From Prochlorococcus marinus str. MIT 9312 (GTDB lineage: Bacteria > Cyanobacteriota > Cyanobacteriia > PCC-6307 > Cyanobiaceae): a DNA stretch of 64,000 nt. The stretch is from assembly GCF_000012645.1 (NCBI RefSeq), contig NC_007577.1:806001-870000 (forward strand), in the 5' to 3' direction. The notes beneath the pieces are model-generated. The model did not search any database and was not told the DNA's origin. It worked only from the letters and a program-made list of their open reading frames with translations. Made by a program: the position numbers and the translations under genes. Numbering within the stretch: the stretch's first letter is position 1; the number at the start of each line of letters is the position of its first letter. This document shows positions 8,534-17,319 of this stretch, in pieces.

Positions 8534-9023
8534 ACCATAATTGTAAAATTTGACTGCATTCTTCTTCTAAGATACCCCCTACAATTTCCATCTTGTGATG
8601 AGAACTTTTATGCTTTGATAAGTCAATTGATCCTCCCAATCCACCTCTTTTCTTATCGTAAGCACCAAAAACAACTTTACCCATCCTCGCTTGAATAAGC
8701 GCCGATGCACACATGGTACATGGTTCTAAATTTGTGATAGTAATACATTCATTAAACCTCCAATCATTTTTTATTAGAGATGCCTGCCTTAATGCCATTA
8801 TTTCAGCATGACCTAATGGGTCTTTATTTACACTTCTCCTGTTAACCCCTCTTCCAATACATCTTCCTCTTTCATCTAAAATTATTGAAGAGATTGGCAG
8901 CTCAACTTTTCCAATTTCTTCTGATCTTCTTAATATAGAATTCATCCATTTAATGTAATTTAAATTCTTTCTTCCTCTATTTAGATCATTATTACTATTT
9001 CCATTTTCAAAAATATTCCTCAT
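8508..9023 (-). CDS. tadA: tRNA-specific adenosine deaminase
   Basis: A 171-residue CMP/dCMP deaminase-fold protein. Zinc ligands and the catalytic Glu are in GHAEIMALRQ (His72, Glu74) and EPCTMCASAL (Cys102, Cys105), followed by GAYDKKRGGLGGS, which is typical of TadA. It converts the wobble adenosine of tRNA-Arg(ACG) to inosine, so one tRNA can read CGU, CGC and CGA. The first 22 residues are polar, Asn-rich and not part of the fold. Its 3' end overlaps the aminotransferase gene by 26 bases. Confidence 0.92.
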   Translation of the reverse strand: MRNIFENGNSNNDLNRGRKNLNYIKWMNSILRRSEEIGKVELPISSIILDERGRCIGRGVNRRSVNKDPLGHAEIMALRQASLIKNDWRFNECITITNLEPCTMCASALIQARMGKVVFGAYDKKRGGLGGSIDLSKHKSSHHKMEIVGGILEEECSQILQLWFKKLRTQK

Positions 9024-9066
9024 TTAACAATATTCAGAATAGACTTATTAATAGATATCTTATCTG

Positions 9067-10452
9067 ATGACTGAAGATTTAATTAATAAAAAAGATATAT
9101 ACTTCCCTTCGTATTTAGGGACTAACGATAACTTCATTACTCTCCTCAATAGAGCAACTCAAATTCTTTGTGACTGGTTCTCTAATTCCGAGAAAGATGG
9201 TCCATTAACCTTTGATGAGAATTTCAAGTGCTTTATGCCTGATGAGCTTGGTAATTCTACAGAAGATTTGTTTTCTGAGATTCAATCCCTTTTGAATAAT
9301 TCATTTAATCCCGTTCATCCGGGTTCTCTAGCTCATCTTGATCCCCCACCTTTGATTTTTTCTATTTTAGGAGATTTAATTGCTGCTGGTTTAAATAATA
9401 ATCTTCTTGCTTACGAGTTATCTCCAAGTGTTACTTTACTTGAGGAGTCATTATGCAAATGGTTTGCTAAAAAAATAGGCTTTAATGATTCTTCAGGAGG
9501 CATAGCAGCTAGCGGAGGTACTTTAAGTAATTTGAATGCACTTATAGCAGCTAGACATAATGCTGGATTAGGTTCAGATCCTAATTCTGTATTACTTGTA
9601 AGTGAAGATGCTCATTCTTCCTTCATTAAATGCACAAGAATTATGGGTCTTAATGATACAAATCTAGTAAAGATTAAAACTGACAATAAAGGTTGTATGG
9701 ATATAGATAATCTAAAAAATTCCTTAGATCAATGTTTAATAAATAATAAAAAAATCTTTGCTATTGTTGCCACATTAGGAACAACTGTAAGAGGAGCAAT
9801 TGATCCTATTAAGGATATAAGTGATATATGCAAAGAAAGAAATATTTGGCTACATATCGATGGCTCTATTGGTGGGATTTTTGGAGTAACTTCTATTCCA
9901 ATAGAAGGTTTAAATAATATTAATCAGGCTAATTCCATAACAATAAATCCCCAAAAAATAATTGGCATTACAAAGACTTCCTCTCTGTTATTGGTATCAA
10001 ACATGCGTACTTTGGAAAAGACCTTTTCGACTGGACTTCCATACATATCATCTAAGGAAAACATTATAAACAGAGGAGAATTAGGTATTCAAGGTTCTAG
10101 ACCTGCAGAAGTTATAAAACTTTGGCTTGGATTAAGATCTTTAGGTTTAAAAGGAATGGAAGATATATTAAACTCATCAATTAATAGAAAAGACTTTTTT
10201 ATAAAAAATATTAATAAAAATAAGTTTGAAATATATTCAGGACCTCTACATATTATTTCTTTCTTACCAAAGGGACTTACTACAAAAGACACAAATTTCT
10301 GGACTCAAACTAAAGTTAATGAACTAATGAAAAATAATTTTATGCTTTCTAGACCAAAATTTAAAGGTAAATATTATTTAAGAGTTGTCATGGGTAATTA
10401 CAATACTAATGTATCTCATATTGAAGAACTTTTGAAAATTCTACATGCTTAA
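9067..10452 (+). CDS. Group II PLP-dependent decarboxylase family protein
   Basis: A 461-residue fold-type I PLP protein related to aromatic-amino-acid, glutamate and diaminobutyrate decarboxylases. It has HPGSLAHLDPPPL near residues 84-96, GGIAASGGTLSNLNALIAAR (about 144-163), the cofactor-stacking His183 in SEDAHSS and a cofactor Asp in HIDGSIGG (263-270). The PLP lysine is probably Lys297 in NPQKIIG. Active-site wording departs from the common HVDAAxGG and NPHKW, so substrate assignment by homology is unsafe. It is divergent from tadA with 43 bases between starts, and is followed by a 45-codon gene. Confidence 0.82.
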   Translation: MTEDLINKKDIYFPSYLGTNDNFITLLNRATQILCDWFSNSEKDGPLTFDENFKCFMPDELGNSTEDLFSEIQSLLNNSFNPVHPGSLAHLDPPPLIFSILGDLIAAGLNNNLLAYELSPSVTLLEESLCKWFAKKIGFNDSSGGIAASGGTLSNLNALIAARHNAGLGSDPNSVLLVSEDAHSSFIKCTRIMGLNDTNLVKIKTDNKGCMDIDNLKNSLDQCLINNKKIFAIVATLGTTVRGAIDPIKDISDICKERNIWLHIDGSIGGIFGVTSIPIEGLNNINQANSITINPQKIIGITKTSSLLLVSNMRTLEKTFSTGLPYISSKENIINRGELGIQGSRPAEVIKLWLGLRSLGLKGMEDILNSSINRKDFFIKNINKNKFEIYSGPLHIISFLPKGLTTKDTNFWTQTKVNELMKNNFMLSRPKFKGKYYLRVVMGNYNTNVSHIEELLKILHA

Positions 10453-10454
10453 CA

Positions 10455-10592
10455 ATGAATTTCGGTAGACCAAAAATTATTGCAATAGTAACAGGTTTTA
10501 TATCTATAGCCATTTGTATTGCTTACTTACTTTTAATAACTATCTTTGATTTTAGAACTTATCTAAATGATCAATTATCAAATTTTACATAG
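10455..10592 (+). CDS. 45-residue single-helix membrane protein
   Basis: A short gene whose ATG lies two bases after the decarboxylase stop. The product starts MNFGRPKIIAIVTGF, continues as one transmembrane helix (about residues 8-31) and ends in a short polar tail with DFRTYLNDQL. The basic N-terminus and single helix suggest a small thylakoid or plasma-membrane protein. Very similar openings (a GRPKII motif before one helix) occur, as I recall, in small hypothetical proteins of other cyanobacteria; no function is known. It overlaps the 3' end of the convergent GTPase gene by 8 bases. Confidence 0.65.
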   Translation: MNFGRPKIIAIVTGFISIAICIAYLLLITIFDFRTYLNDQLSNFT

Positions 10593-12084
10593 GATATGGA
10601 GGCAAAATATTATTTGATTTAAAATATTTTCTTATCTCAATTTTTGAAATAGCTTCTTTTACGAAGTTATTTAAAATGTCCTCTCTCTTACTTATTCTGT
10701 AGATTTTATCTACAACTTCTTGAATTCCTCCATCTCCCCAATCTTGCCCATTTTTAAAATATTCAATCAAACTTAGTCCTACTATTTTTATTAACCAGCC
10801 TGTTGTAATTGATTGTATCGACTTAGATATTATTATTTTCGTCAAACTTGTAGCTAAAGCAGGAGAAAGAATGGCTAGCCCACCTTTTAGTATTCCTTGT
10901 TTAGCCAATGCGCTTAGCAATGATTTCGATAAATCTTTTGCATCTTTTTTAGTAAGCTTTATTTCATATATTTTTGATAATTCCATTATCATTTGAAGGT
11001 TAACAGATGTAGTAGTAAGAAAATCAACCGCTGGAAGTGGATTAACTAGAATGACTCCTCCTGTTACCCACATATATTTATTAATCACTTTATTTGACAT
11101 TAAGTATCTTTGTTCTTGTACGAAATTTTTACTTTTAATACCTAGCTTATTTGAGCGAAAAAGGATATTATCTGCCAATAATTCTTCACCATTATTATCG
11201 AGCGTTTCAATTATTTCTTTAAATAAACTTCCTACCTCTGGAACTAAATTTAAGGCATCTGATTTTACATAAGGTGATTGTTGAGGTACTGCAATTGTTT
11301 TAACAACTGAAATTTTATTTTTTTTAGCTGAAGTTATAGAAATTATATTTTCTTTGATGAGGTTATTTTCATCCCAAGACCTTAAATCACATTTATTTAG
11401 CACTATTATTATTTTTTTTCCTATTTTCAATAATTCTTTAATTAAATAGTTTTCGTATTTATTTATGTCCTGATCTAACACAAAGAGTACTAAGTCAGAA
11501 TTTGATGCTTGTATAATTGTTGTTTTTTCTCTTTCTTCGCCTAACTTAGATGGTTCGAATAATCCTGGTGTATCAATTATATTAATGTTTCTTTTTAAGA
11601 TTGGGATACGTATTTTATAGCTATTAATTTCCTTTGTTGTCCCTATTTTCGCTGAAGTTTGTCCGACAATATTTTTTAATAAAGATCTTGCTATTGATGT
11701 TTTCCCAGAGGAACCTGCTCCAAAAAGAGTAACTTTATAATCTCCTGTTTTTAATTGTGACTCTAGTTTATTTTTTTGGTAATTTATTAATTCAACTTTT
11801 ACTTTATCGTTAATTTTTTTATTTATTTTCTCAATCCCTTCCAAACTTATCTTTGCAGCACCATATGTATTCTTGAATGAAAGTGTATTCTTTTTATTTT
11901 TGTATATAACTTTATAAACTATTTTCTTAAATAATTTCTTATCAATATTATAAAAGATATACATAGTTATTATTAAAAATAAAAGCGTATAAATATTTAC
12001 TATTCTTGTTAATATCGAAAATAAAATATATAGAAATAATATAAAGATAAAATATTTTATGTACTTTAATTTAAAGTAATTCAT
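10585..12084 (-). CDS. Membrane-anchored Era-like GTPase with DUF697 domain
   Basis: A 499-residue GTPase. Two hydrophobic helices lie at the N-terminus (about 11-47). A small G domain follows with G1 GAGSSGKTS (122-130), a threonine-containing switch region IGTTKE, G3 DTPG, G4 NKCD and G5 TSAKK. The C-terminal half (about 320-470) is helical and hydrophobic (GGVILVNPLPAVDFLTT), matching the DUF697 arrangement seen in YcjX/YcjF-type proteins. The role is unknown; cyanobacterial members are predicted to sit on membranes. It is the last gene of a leftward run, one base after lspA. Confidence 0.82.
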   Translation of the reverse strand: MNYFKLKYIKYFIFILFLYILFSILTRIVNIYTLLFLIITMYIFYNIDKKLFKKIVYKVIYKNKKNTLSFKNTYGAAKISLEGIEKINKKINDKVKVELINYQKNKLESQLKTGDYKVTLFGAGSSGKTSIARSLLKNIVGQTSAKIGTTKEINSYKIRIPILKRNINIIDTPGLFEPSKLGEEREKTTIIQASNSDLVLFVLDQDINKYENYLIKELLKIGKKIIIVLNKCDLRSWDENNLIKENIISITSAKKNKISVVKTIAVPQQSPYVKSDALNLVPEVGSLFKEIIETLDNNGEELLADNILFRSNKLGIKSKNFVQEQRYLMSNKVINKYMWVTGGVILVNPLPAVDFLTTTSVNLQMIMELSKIYEIKLTKKDAKDLSKSLLSALAKQGILKGGLAILSPALATSLTKIIISKSIQSITTGWLIKIVGLSLIEYFKNGQDWGDGGIQEVVDKIYRISKREDILNNFVKEAISKIEIRKYFKSNNILPPYPM

Positions 12085-12085
12085 A

Positions 12086-12544
12086 TTATCCTTTGTTTTT
12101 AAAAATGCTATAAATTAAGAAAATAAAACCTATATTAATAGATATATCAGCAATATTAAATAACGGGAAATTTATAAAATTTAAATCTATAAAATCAATT
12201 ACAAAACCTTTTAATATTCTATCCATTCCATTACCAAAAGTCCCACCTAGAATAAAGCTATAAGAATAAAGATCAAATGAGTTTAAATTATTTTTCCTTA
12301 ATATTAAATAAATAAGTAATATTGAAAAAATAATGCTTATGAAAGATAAAAATATTCTACTGCCACTAAATATATTAAAAGCTGCTCCGTAATTTTTTAC
12401 AAAGTCTAATCTAAATAAAATAAAATCTTTATTTATCAATATTTTATAATTGTAAAATATTAAATATTTCGTATATTGATCTAGTAGAATAATAAAAATA
12501 CTTAAAGATAAAAAATATAATTTTGGTTGTATTTTATAAATCAT
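12086..12544 (-). CDS. lspA: Lipoprotein signal peptidase (signal peptidase II)
   Basis: A 152-residue membrane aspartyl protease that removes signal peptides from diacylglyceryl-modified prolipoproteins. Four hydrophobic segments are evident. Conserved blocks are DQYTKYLIF near the N-terminus, VKNYGAAFNIF, and GNGMDRILKGFVIDFIDL, which holds one catalytic Asp, with the second Asp in FNIADISINIGF. The start codon overlaps the bioY stop by one base and the gene is followed one base later by the GTPase gene, so the three are likely translated from one message. Confidence 0.94.
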   Translation of the reverse strand: MIYKIQPKLYFLSLSIFIILLDQYTKYLIFYNYKILINKDFILFRLDFVKNYGAAFNIFSGSRIFLSFISIIFSILLIYLILRKNNLNSFDLYSYSFILGGTFGNGMDRILKGFVIDFIDLNFINFPLFNIADISINIGFIFLIYSIFKNKG

Positions 12545-13113
12545 TATTTGCTATGTTTTAACCATTTTATAGGTTCAATAAGTAATAATAGTGGGAAAAG
12601 CATTAAAAAATGAAATCCAATTTTACCTACAGAGTATTTCCCTAAATTATATAAAAATATATTAAATTGATTGTAAAATATAACTTGTATAAAGTTGTAA
12701 AATATTCCAGTTAAATGCATAGCGCCTATTGCTATAAATCCATTTTTTAAAAAGTTGCCAACATTTATTTTATTACTTGTATTTAAATTATCAATTACTT
12801 TGATTAATGGATATACACCTAATAAATAACCAAAATTTGGAGTGAGCAAATATCCTATTGACCCACCTTCATGAAAAACTGGCAATATAAATAACCCTAA
12901 AATTATATATATATTAAATGCTCTAAAAACAACTTTTCTATTAAATAAAAGTGTTAGTAAAATAATTGTTGGAATTTGCCATGTGATAGGTATATCAAGG
13001 TTAATACTTGATTTGTCAGTAAATGGGAGTGGAATATAAATAGGAATTAGGGTTGATATTATTATTGATTGAAGACATACCAATATCTCAATTAATTTAT
13101 AAAAATTGAACAT
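12544..13113 (-). CDS. bioY: Biotin transporter substrate-binding subunit BioY
   Basis: A 189-residue membrane protein of the BioY family, the substrate-capture (S) component of ECF-type vitamin transporters. About six hydrophobic segments are seen, with family-like stretches IPLPFTDKSSINLDIPITWQIPT and GGSIGYLLTPNFGYLLGVYPL. No energising EcfA/EcfT genes are nearby; some BioY proteins work alone or share an ECF module encoded elsewhere. It overlaps lspA by one base and lies 15 bases behind the ABC permease gene on the same strand. Confidence 0.85.
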   Translation of the reverse strand: MFNFYKLIEILVCLQSIIISTLIPIYIPLPFTDKSSINLDIPITWQIPTIILLTLLFNRKVVFRAFNIYIILGLFILPVFHEGGSIGYLLTPNFGYLLGVYPLIKVIDNLNTSNKINVGNFLKNGFIAIGAMHLTGIFYNFIQVIFYNQFNIFLYNLGKYSVGKIGFHFLMLFPLLLLIEPIKWLKHSK

Positions 13114-13128
13114 GATTATAAATTCTAT

Positions 13129-14361
13129 TTATAAGCTTCTTAAGGCAACAATCGGATCTAATTTAGAAGCTCTTTTTGCGGGTAAAACACCAAAAATCAA
13201 ACCTATTGATCCTGAAATAATCATTGTGGATAAAGTAGTTGTAATACCTACAGATGCAGGCAGTGGTGTAATCAGAGATAATATGAAAACACCTGATAAT
13301 CCAGTTGTTGTTCCTATTAATCCTCCAATTGTAGATAAAATCAATGCCTCAATTAAAAATTGAATTAAAATATCCGACTGTTTGGCACCAATTGCCTTTC
13401 TAAGACCTATTTCTTCAGTTCTTTCGCTAACAGAAACAAGCATAATATTCATTATTCCTATACCTCCAACTACTAAAGATACTGCACCAATACCTGCTAA
13501 GAGAAACGTTAGTCCACTCGTAATATTAGTTACTATGTTTAATGCATCTTCTTGTGATCTAACTGCAAAATCATCATCTCTTATTATTTTATGTCTTTGC
13601 CTTAATAAGTTAGTAATTTGAAATTTTGCTGCGCTGGTTGCATTTTTATTTTTTGCTTCAACACTTATGAAGCTTAAACTTACACCATATGTAGGGTCCT
13701 TCCCTGTAATCCTATTAACCATAGTAGTCAATGGAATATAAGCATTTTTGTCTTGATTACTTCCGAATACAGCCCCTTTGGGTTTTAAAATTCCAATTAT
13801 TTCATATGTATGATCCTTAATTCTAATCTTTTCCCCAAGTGATGAAGATTTATCTTTGAAAAATTCGTCTTTAAGATCAGGACCTATTACTACATAACTT
13901 CTTGCACTATTAACATCACTTTTTGATAAAAATCTTCCCTTATCTACTTCAAAGCTTCTAACTTCAAGAAATTCAGGAGTAACTCCTGCAATTGATATAT
14001 TTAGACTTTTAGAATTTGATTGCACTATTTCGTTAGCAGAGATTTGAGGAGCAACTTTTTTAACTGTTGGGACTTGATTACTTATTGCTACTGCATCTTC
14101 TAATACTAGGTTTTTAGGAAATGAAATACCTCTTCTTCTTGTGTCATTATTTCCAGGAACAATAAATAATACATTTGCTCCTAAATTACTTAATTGATTT
14201 TTTGCTAATGTTTGAGCACCTCTCCCAAGCCCAACAAGTGTAATTACAGAAGCATTTCCTATAATTATTCCTAGCATAGTCAACGAACTTCTTAATTTGT
14301 TTGAGACTAATGTTTTGGTCGCCATGCCTAGGGCTTCCTTTATTGAGATATTCCTAGACAT
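13129..14361 (-). CDS. ABC transporter permease, MacB/FtsX type
   Basis: A 410-residue permease. The N-terminal helix region (ALGMATKTLVSNKLRSSLTM) is followed by a periplasmic MacB-like domain of about 220 residues. A C-terminal FtsX block of three helices carries GIGIMNIMLVSVSERTEEIG followed by LRKAIGAKQSDI, the coupling region typical of MacB and DevC relatives. Such permeases pair with an ATPase to expel peptides, lipids or glycolipids. The ATPase partner is not adjacent. It overlaps the pyk stop region by 8 bases, suggesting translational coupling. Confidence 0.87.
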   Translation of the reverse strand: MSRNISIKEALGMATKTLVSNKLRSSLTMLGIIIGNASVITLVGLGRGAQTLAKNQLSNLGANVLFIVPGNNDTRRRGISFPKNLVLEDAVAISNQVPTVKKVAPQISANEIVQSNSKSLNISIAGVTPEFLEVRSFEVDKGRFLSKSDVNSARSYVVIGPDLKDEFFKDKSSSLGEKIRIKDHTYEIIGILKPKGAVFGSNQDKNAYIPLTTMVNRITGKDPTYGVSLSFISVEAKNKNATSAAKFQITNLLRQRHKIIRDDDFAVRSQEDALNIVTNITSGLTFLLAGIGAVSLVVGGIGIMNIMLVSVSERTEEIGLRKAIGAKQSDILIQFLIEALILSTIGGLIGTTTGLSGVFILSLITPLPASVGITTTLSTMIISGSIGLIFGVLPAKRASKLDPIVALRSL

Positions 14362-16147
14362 ATTTATATTTATCTATAGCTTCTTCATCATCTTCAATTT
14401 GTCCCATATAAATTACACCTTCGTTAAGCTGTAAAGTTACTAGATCACCATTAATAATTTGATTATTATCAATGTTTTCTACATTACAGATTGTAGAAAT
14501 CTTCTTATTGTTTTTGTTAAAAAAGGCATAAACATCATCTACATTTTGGTTCGTAACAATACCTGCAATATTTTTGCTCAATGGAACATTTTCCAATAAT
14601 TCTTTATTAACAAATAAAATTTCGCCAGGGCAAATTAATGACAAATCAAGTTTAGTATTTATTTTTCTTGCTTTACCTGTAACTCCAATTTCACCTATTG
14701 AGATCCCTCTTGAAAGTATCTTCCTTACTAAACCAACTTTTATTAAATCTGTAGAGCCACTTATACCAGTTAGTGTACCTGCAGTTTGAACGACTAAATC
14801 TCCTTGTTTTAATATTCCCATTTCTTGAGCAATTTGCATAGCTAAACTAAATGTTTTTGCTGTTCTTTCATCATTATTTACTACTATCGGGGTGACTCCC
14901 CAAACAAGTTGAAGTCTTCTCGCTACACTCCTTTCAGTTGTAGTTGCCAAAATAGGAGTTGGCGGTCTAAATTTACTTACATTTCGAGCAGTAGAACCTG
15001 ATTTTGTTAAAGGAATTATTGCTCCTGCATCTAGTTGTCTAGCTATATTACTTACAGCTCCACTAATAGCATTTGGTATCGTGCTAGGTAAGTGGCTCTC
15101 AATAGCTTTAAGAGGATAATCCCTCTCAATTCTTCTTGCTATTGTTGCCATCGTTTGTACTGCCTCTACAGGATAATCGCCAACGGCAGTTTCGTTTGAA
15201 AGCATTACTGCATCTGTTCCATCCAGTATTGCATTGGCGACATCGCTTACTTCGGCTCTAGTCGGTCTTGGATTAGAAGCCATGGAATCAAGCATTTGAG
15301 TCGCGGTAATTATTGGTATACCTAATGAATTAGCTTTTCTTATTAAATCCTTTTGTAAAAGTGGAACTTCTTCAGCAGGCATTTCTACTCCCAAATCCCC
15401 TCTTGCAACCATAACTCCATCACATAAAGGTAATACAGCATCAATTTGATCTATTGCTTCAAATTTTTCTATTTTTGCAACTACTGGAGTTGAATGACCA
15501 TTTTTGTTTATTAAATCTTTAATTTCATTAATATCGGAAGGATTTCTTACGAAACTCAGAGCTATCCAGTCAACTCCCTCAGATAAACCAAATTTTAAAT
15601 CCTCTTTATCTTTTTCTGTTAATGCTTTTACAGATAATTGAACATCTGGGAAATTTACACCTTTATTATTTGATAAAACACCACCTACAGTAACCAAACA
15701 TTCTAAAAGATTAGCTTTAGTATCTACTTTTTCAACAATCATTTCAATTTTACCATCATCTAATAGTATTCTTTTCCCTTCACTAACTTCTTGAGAAAGA
15801 TTCTCGTAAGTTACATTCGCAATAGTATTTGAACATTCAACTTCATTGGAGGTTAGTGTAAATTTATCCCCTTTTTTTACTTTTACTGGACCATCCTTGA
15901 ATCGTCCTAACCTAATTTTAGGTCCTTGAAGATCTTGCAGAATACCAATATCAATATCTAGCTTTTGTGAAACCTCCCTTATAGTTTTAATTCTCTCAGC
16001 GTGATCATTATGATCTCCATGTGAGAAATTTAATCTGAATGTTGTTACTCCTGCTTTAATTAAATTTGTAATTATCTCTTCAGACTGAGTTGCAGGTCCA
16101 ATAGTTGCTACTATTTTTGTTCTTCTTTTTAAATCAATATTCGACAT
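14354..16147 (-). CDS. pyk: Pyruvate kinase with degenerate C-terminal PEP-utiliser-like domain
   Basis: A 597-residue pyruvate kinase (phosphoenolpyruvate + ADP to pyruvate + ATP). The core shows RLNFSHGDHNDH, the metal and substrate residues in PVVAKIEKFEAI, MVARGDLGVEMP and ATQMLDSM. About 110 extra residues follow the core (from about 485), as in Bacillus and other cyanobacterial enzymes, where this tail resembles the mobile phosphohistidine domain of PEP-utilising enzymes. Here the tail keeps the fold-like GEIGVTGKAR, CPGEILFV and GDLVTLQLNEGVIYMG parts but not the TSHAAI histidine motif. It heads the leftward run pyk-permease-bioY-lspA-GTPase. Confidence 0.95.
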   Translation of the reverse strand: MSNIDLKRRTKIVATIGPATQSEEIITNLIKAGVTTFRLNFSHGDHNDHAERIKTIREVSQKLDIDIGILQDLQGPKIRLGRFKDGPVKVKKGDKFTLTSNEVECSNTIANVTYENLSQEVSEGKRILLDDGKIEMIVEKVDTKANLLECLVTVGGVLSNNKGVNFPDVQLSVKALTEKDKEDLKFGLSEGVDWIALSFVRNPSDINEIKDLINKNGHSTPVVAKIEKFEAIDQIDAVLPLCDGVMVARGDLGVEMPAEEVPLLQKDLIRKANSLGIPIITATQMLDSMASNPRPTRAEVSDVANAILDGTDAVMLSNETAVGDYPVEAVQTMATIARRIERDYPLKAIESHLPSTIPNAISGAVSNIARQLDAGAIIPLTKSGSTARNVSKFRPPTPILATTTERSVARRLQLVWGVTPIVVNNDERTAKTFSLAMQIAQEMGILKQGDLVVQTAGTLTGISGSTDLIKVGLVRKILSRGISIGEIGVTGKARKINTKLDLSLICPGEILFVNKELLENVPLSKNIAGIVTNQNVDDVYAFFNKNNKKISTICNVENIDNNQIINGDLVTLQLNEGVIYMGQIEDDEEAIDKYKYV

Positions 16148-16208
16148 ATATAAATAATATTGCTAGATATAAATAAATTTACCATACCCAAAGTTAGTTG
16201 TTTAAGTT

Positions 16209-16538
16209 ATGGATTTTAAAACTTATCAGAAAAAAGCAAGAGAAACAGCACAATACCCAAATTTAGGTTCAAATAATATATATCCTACTCTTGGTTTAGT
16301 TGGCGAAGCTGGTGAAGTTGCAGAAAAAGTTAAAAAAGTAATTAGAGATAAAAATGGAATATTTGATAATGAATCAAAAATAGGAATAAAAAAAGAGTTA
16401 GGAGATGTTTTATGGTATATATCAAATCTTTGTACAGAATTAAATTTCAATTTGGAAGATGTTGCATTACAAAATCTTGAAAAATTAAAATTAAGAGCTG
16501 CTAAGGGTAAGATTAGCGGTTCTGGTGACGATAGATAA
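16209..16538 (+). CDS. MazG-like nucleotide pyrophosphohydrolase
   Basis: A 109-residue all-helical MazG-family protein with one domain. The metal-binding Glu pattern is visible as GLVGEAGEVAEKVKK (E-x2-E type) followed by KKELGDVLWYISNLC (E-x2-D type). These enzymes hydrolyse (d)NTPs to the monophosphate and pyrophosphate, cleaning non-canonical nucleotides or lowering alarmone precursors. Host and cyanophage genomes both carry mazG-like genes; nothing phage-like surrounds this one. It is divergent from pyk with 61 bases between starts, and converges on the yggT gene. Confidence 0.85.
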   Translation: MDFKTYQKKARETAQYPNLGSNNIYPTLGLVGEAGEVAEKVKKVIRDKNGIFDNESKIGIKKELGDVLWYISNLCTELNFNLEDVALQNLEKLKLRAAKGKISGSGDDR

Positions 16539-16540
16539 AT

Positions 16541-16819
16541 TTAGCTATAACCTAAACTTGCATACTGGAGATTTGTAATTAAGTTTTGAATAACATTTAA
16601 AAGTAAAAAAGCTAATAAAGATGAAATATCAAATCCACCTATTGGAGGGATAATACCTCTAAAAATGTTTAAATAAGGATCTGTGATAGACGTTAATGCA
16701 GACAAAACACCGTTACTCCAATCAATCCCTGGGAACCATGTAAGTAAAATTCTTATAATTAATATGAAAGAATAAATAGATAAAGTTTGGCCTAATACTG
16801 CGAAAATCTCAGATAACAT
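16541..16819 (-). CDS. YggT family membrane protein (Ycf19-like)
   Basis: A 92-residue protein with two hydrophobic helices separated by the family motif IRILLTWFPGIDW and a second conserved block ITDPYLNIFRGIIPPIGGFDISSLLAF, which defines YggT/Ycf19. Members in cyanobacteria and plastids have been tied to membrane organisation (nucleoid or thylakoid distribution), without a biochemical activity. It follows scpB by 35 bases on the same strand and ends two bases from the convergent MazG-like gene. Confidence 0.88.
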   Translation of the reverse strand: MLSEIFAVLGQTLSIYSFILIIRILLTWFPGIDWSNGVLSALTSITDPYLNIFRGIIPPIGGFDISSLLAFLLLNVIQNLITNLQYASLGYS

Positions 16820-16854
16820 TATTATTTCGTAATTTAGATTATTCTAACATTTAC

Positions 16855-17319
16855 TTATTGTTGCTGCTTATTATTGCGGGTTCCTATTTTTGAGAGATAG
16901 TCATTACTCACAGCAAAAGTTTGAAAAAACTTTTCTGATAAAGATAACCAATATGATCTACCATCTTTTTGCCTACGTTTTACAATGAATTTCTTTTCTA
17001 ATAATTCTTTAATATGATCATAAGCTCCTGAGCCTCTAAGAAGTATAAGATCAGATTGCAAGATCTTTTTTTTGATAGCAATAGTTGCTAATGTCCTTAA
17101 TTCTGATGTTTTCAACTCTGAAGGAAGTAAGTCCTCTACAAAATCATTAAGACTAGATTTGAGTTCGAGACAAAAACTATTATTTACTTCATTTAATTCA
17201 AGTGCTGATTTTTGATCAGAGTATTTATTTTTAAGATCTTTAATTGCATCATTTATTGAATTTATATCAGAATTAGTAATTTCTGAAAGATCTTTTTTTG
17301 TTATTGGTCTGCCTTTCAA
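16855..17319 (-). CDS. scpB: Segregation and condensation protein B
   Basis: ScpB forms the SMC-ScpA-ScpB condensin that compacts and separates chromosomes. The 154-residue frame from a TTG at 17319 contains the winged-helix features LKTSELRTLATIAIKKKILQ and LLRGSGAYDHIKELLEKKFI. The open frame continues upstream to a TGA near 17426, and these codons encode LVTRIEAVLYLKG running straight into KGRPITKKDL, exactly the conserved ScpB N-terminus. The real start is therefore upstream of 17319, but no ATG, GTG or TTG exists there; ATA at 17400 or ATT at 17394, behind AGGAAAG at 17416-17410, are candidates. It sits downstream of ilvA. Confidence 0.87.
   Translation of the reverse strand: MKGRPITKKDLSEITNSDINSINDAIKDLKNKYSDQKSALELNEVNNSFCLELKSSLNDFVEDLLPSELKTSELRTLATIAIKKKILQSDLILLRGSGAYDHIKELLEKKFIVKRRQKDGRSYWLSLSEKFFQTFAVSNDYLSKIGTRNNKQQQ

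Noticed and set aside
13106-13621. Two plus-strand frames opposite the ABC permease
   Set aside because: They are mirror images of the FtsX-like helices; the permease reading is supported by conserved motifs.
16209-16538. Phage-derived mazG
   Set aside because: Base composition and neighbours (pyk, yggT) are ordinary host genes, with no phage genes nearby; the host family has its own MazG-like protein.
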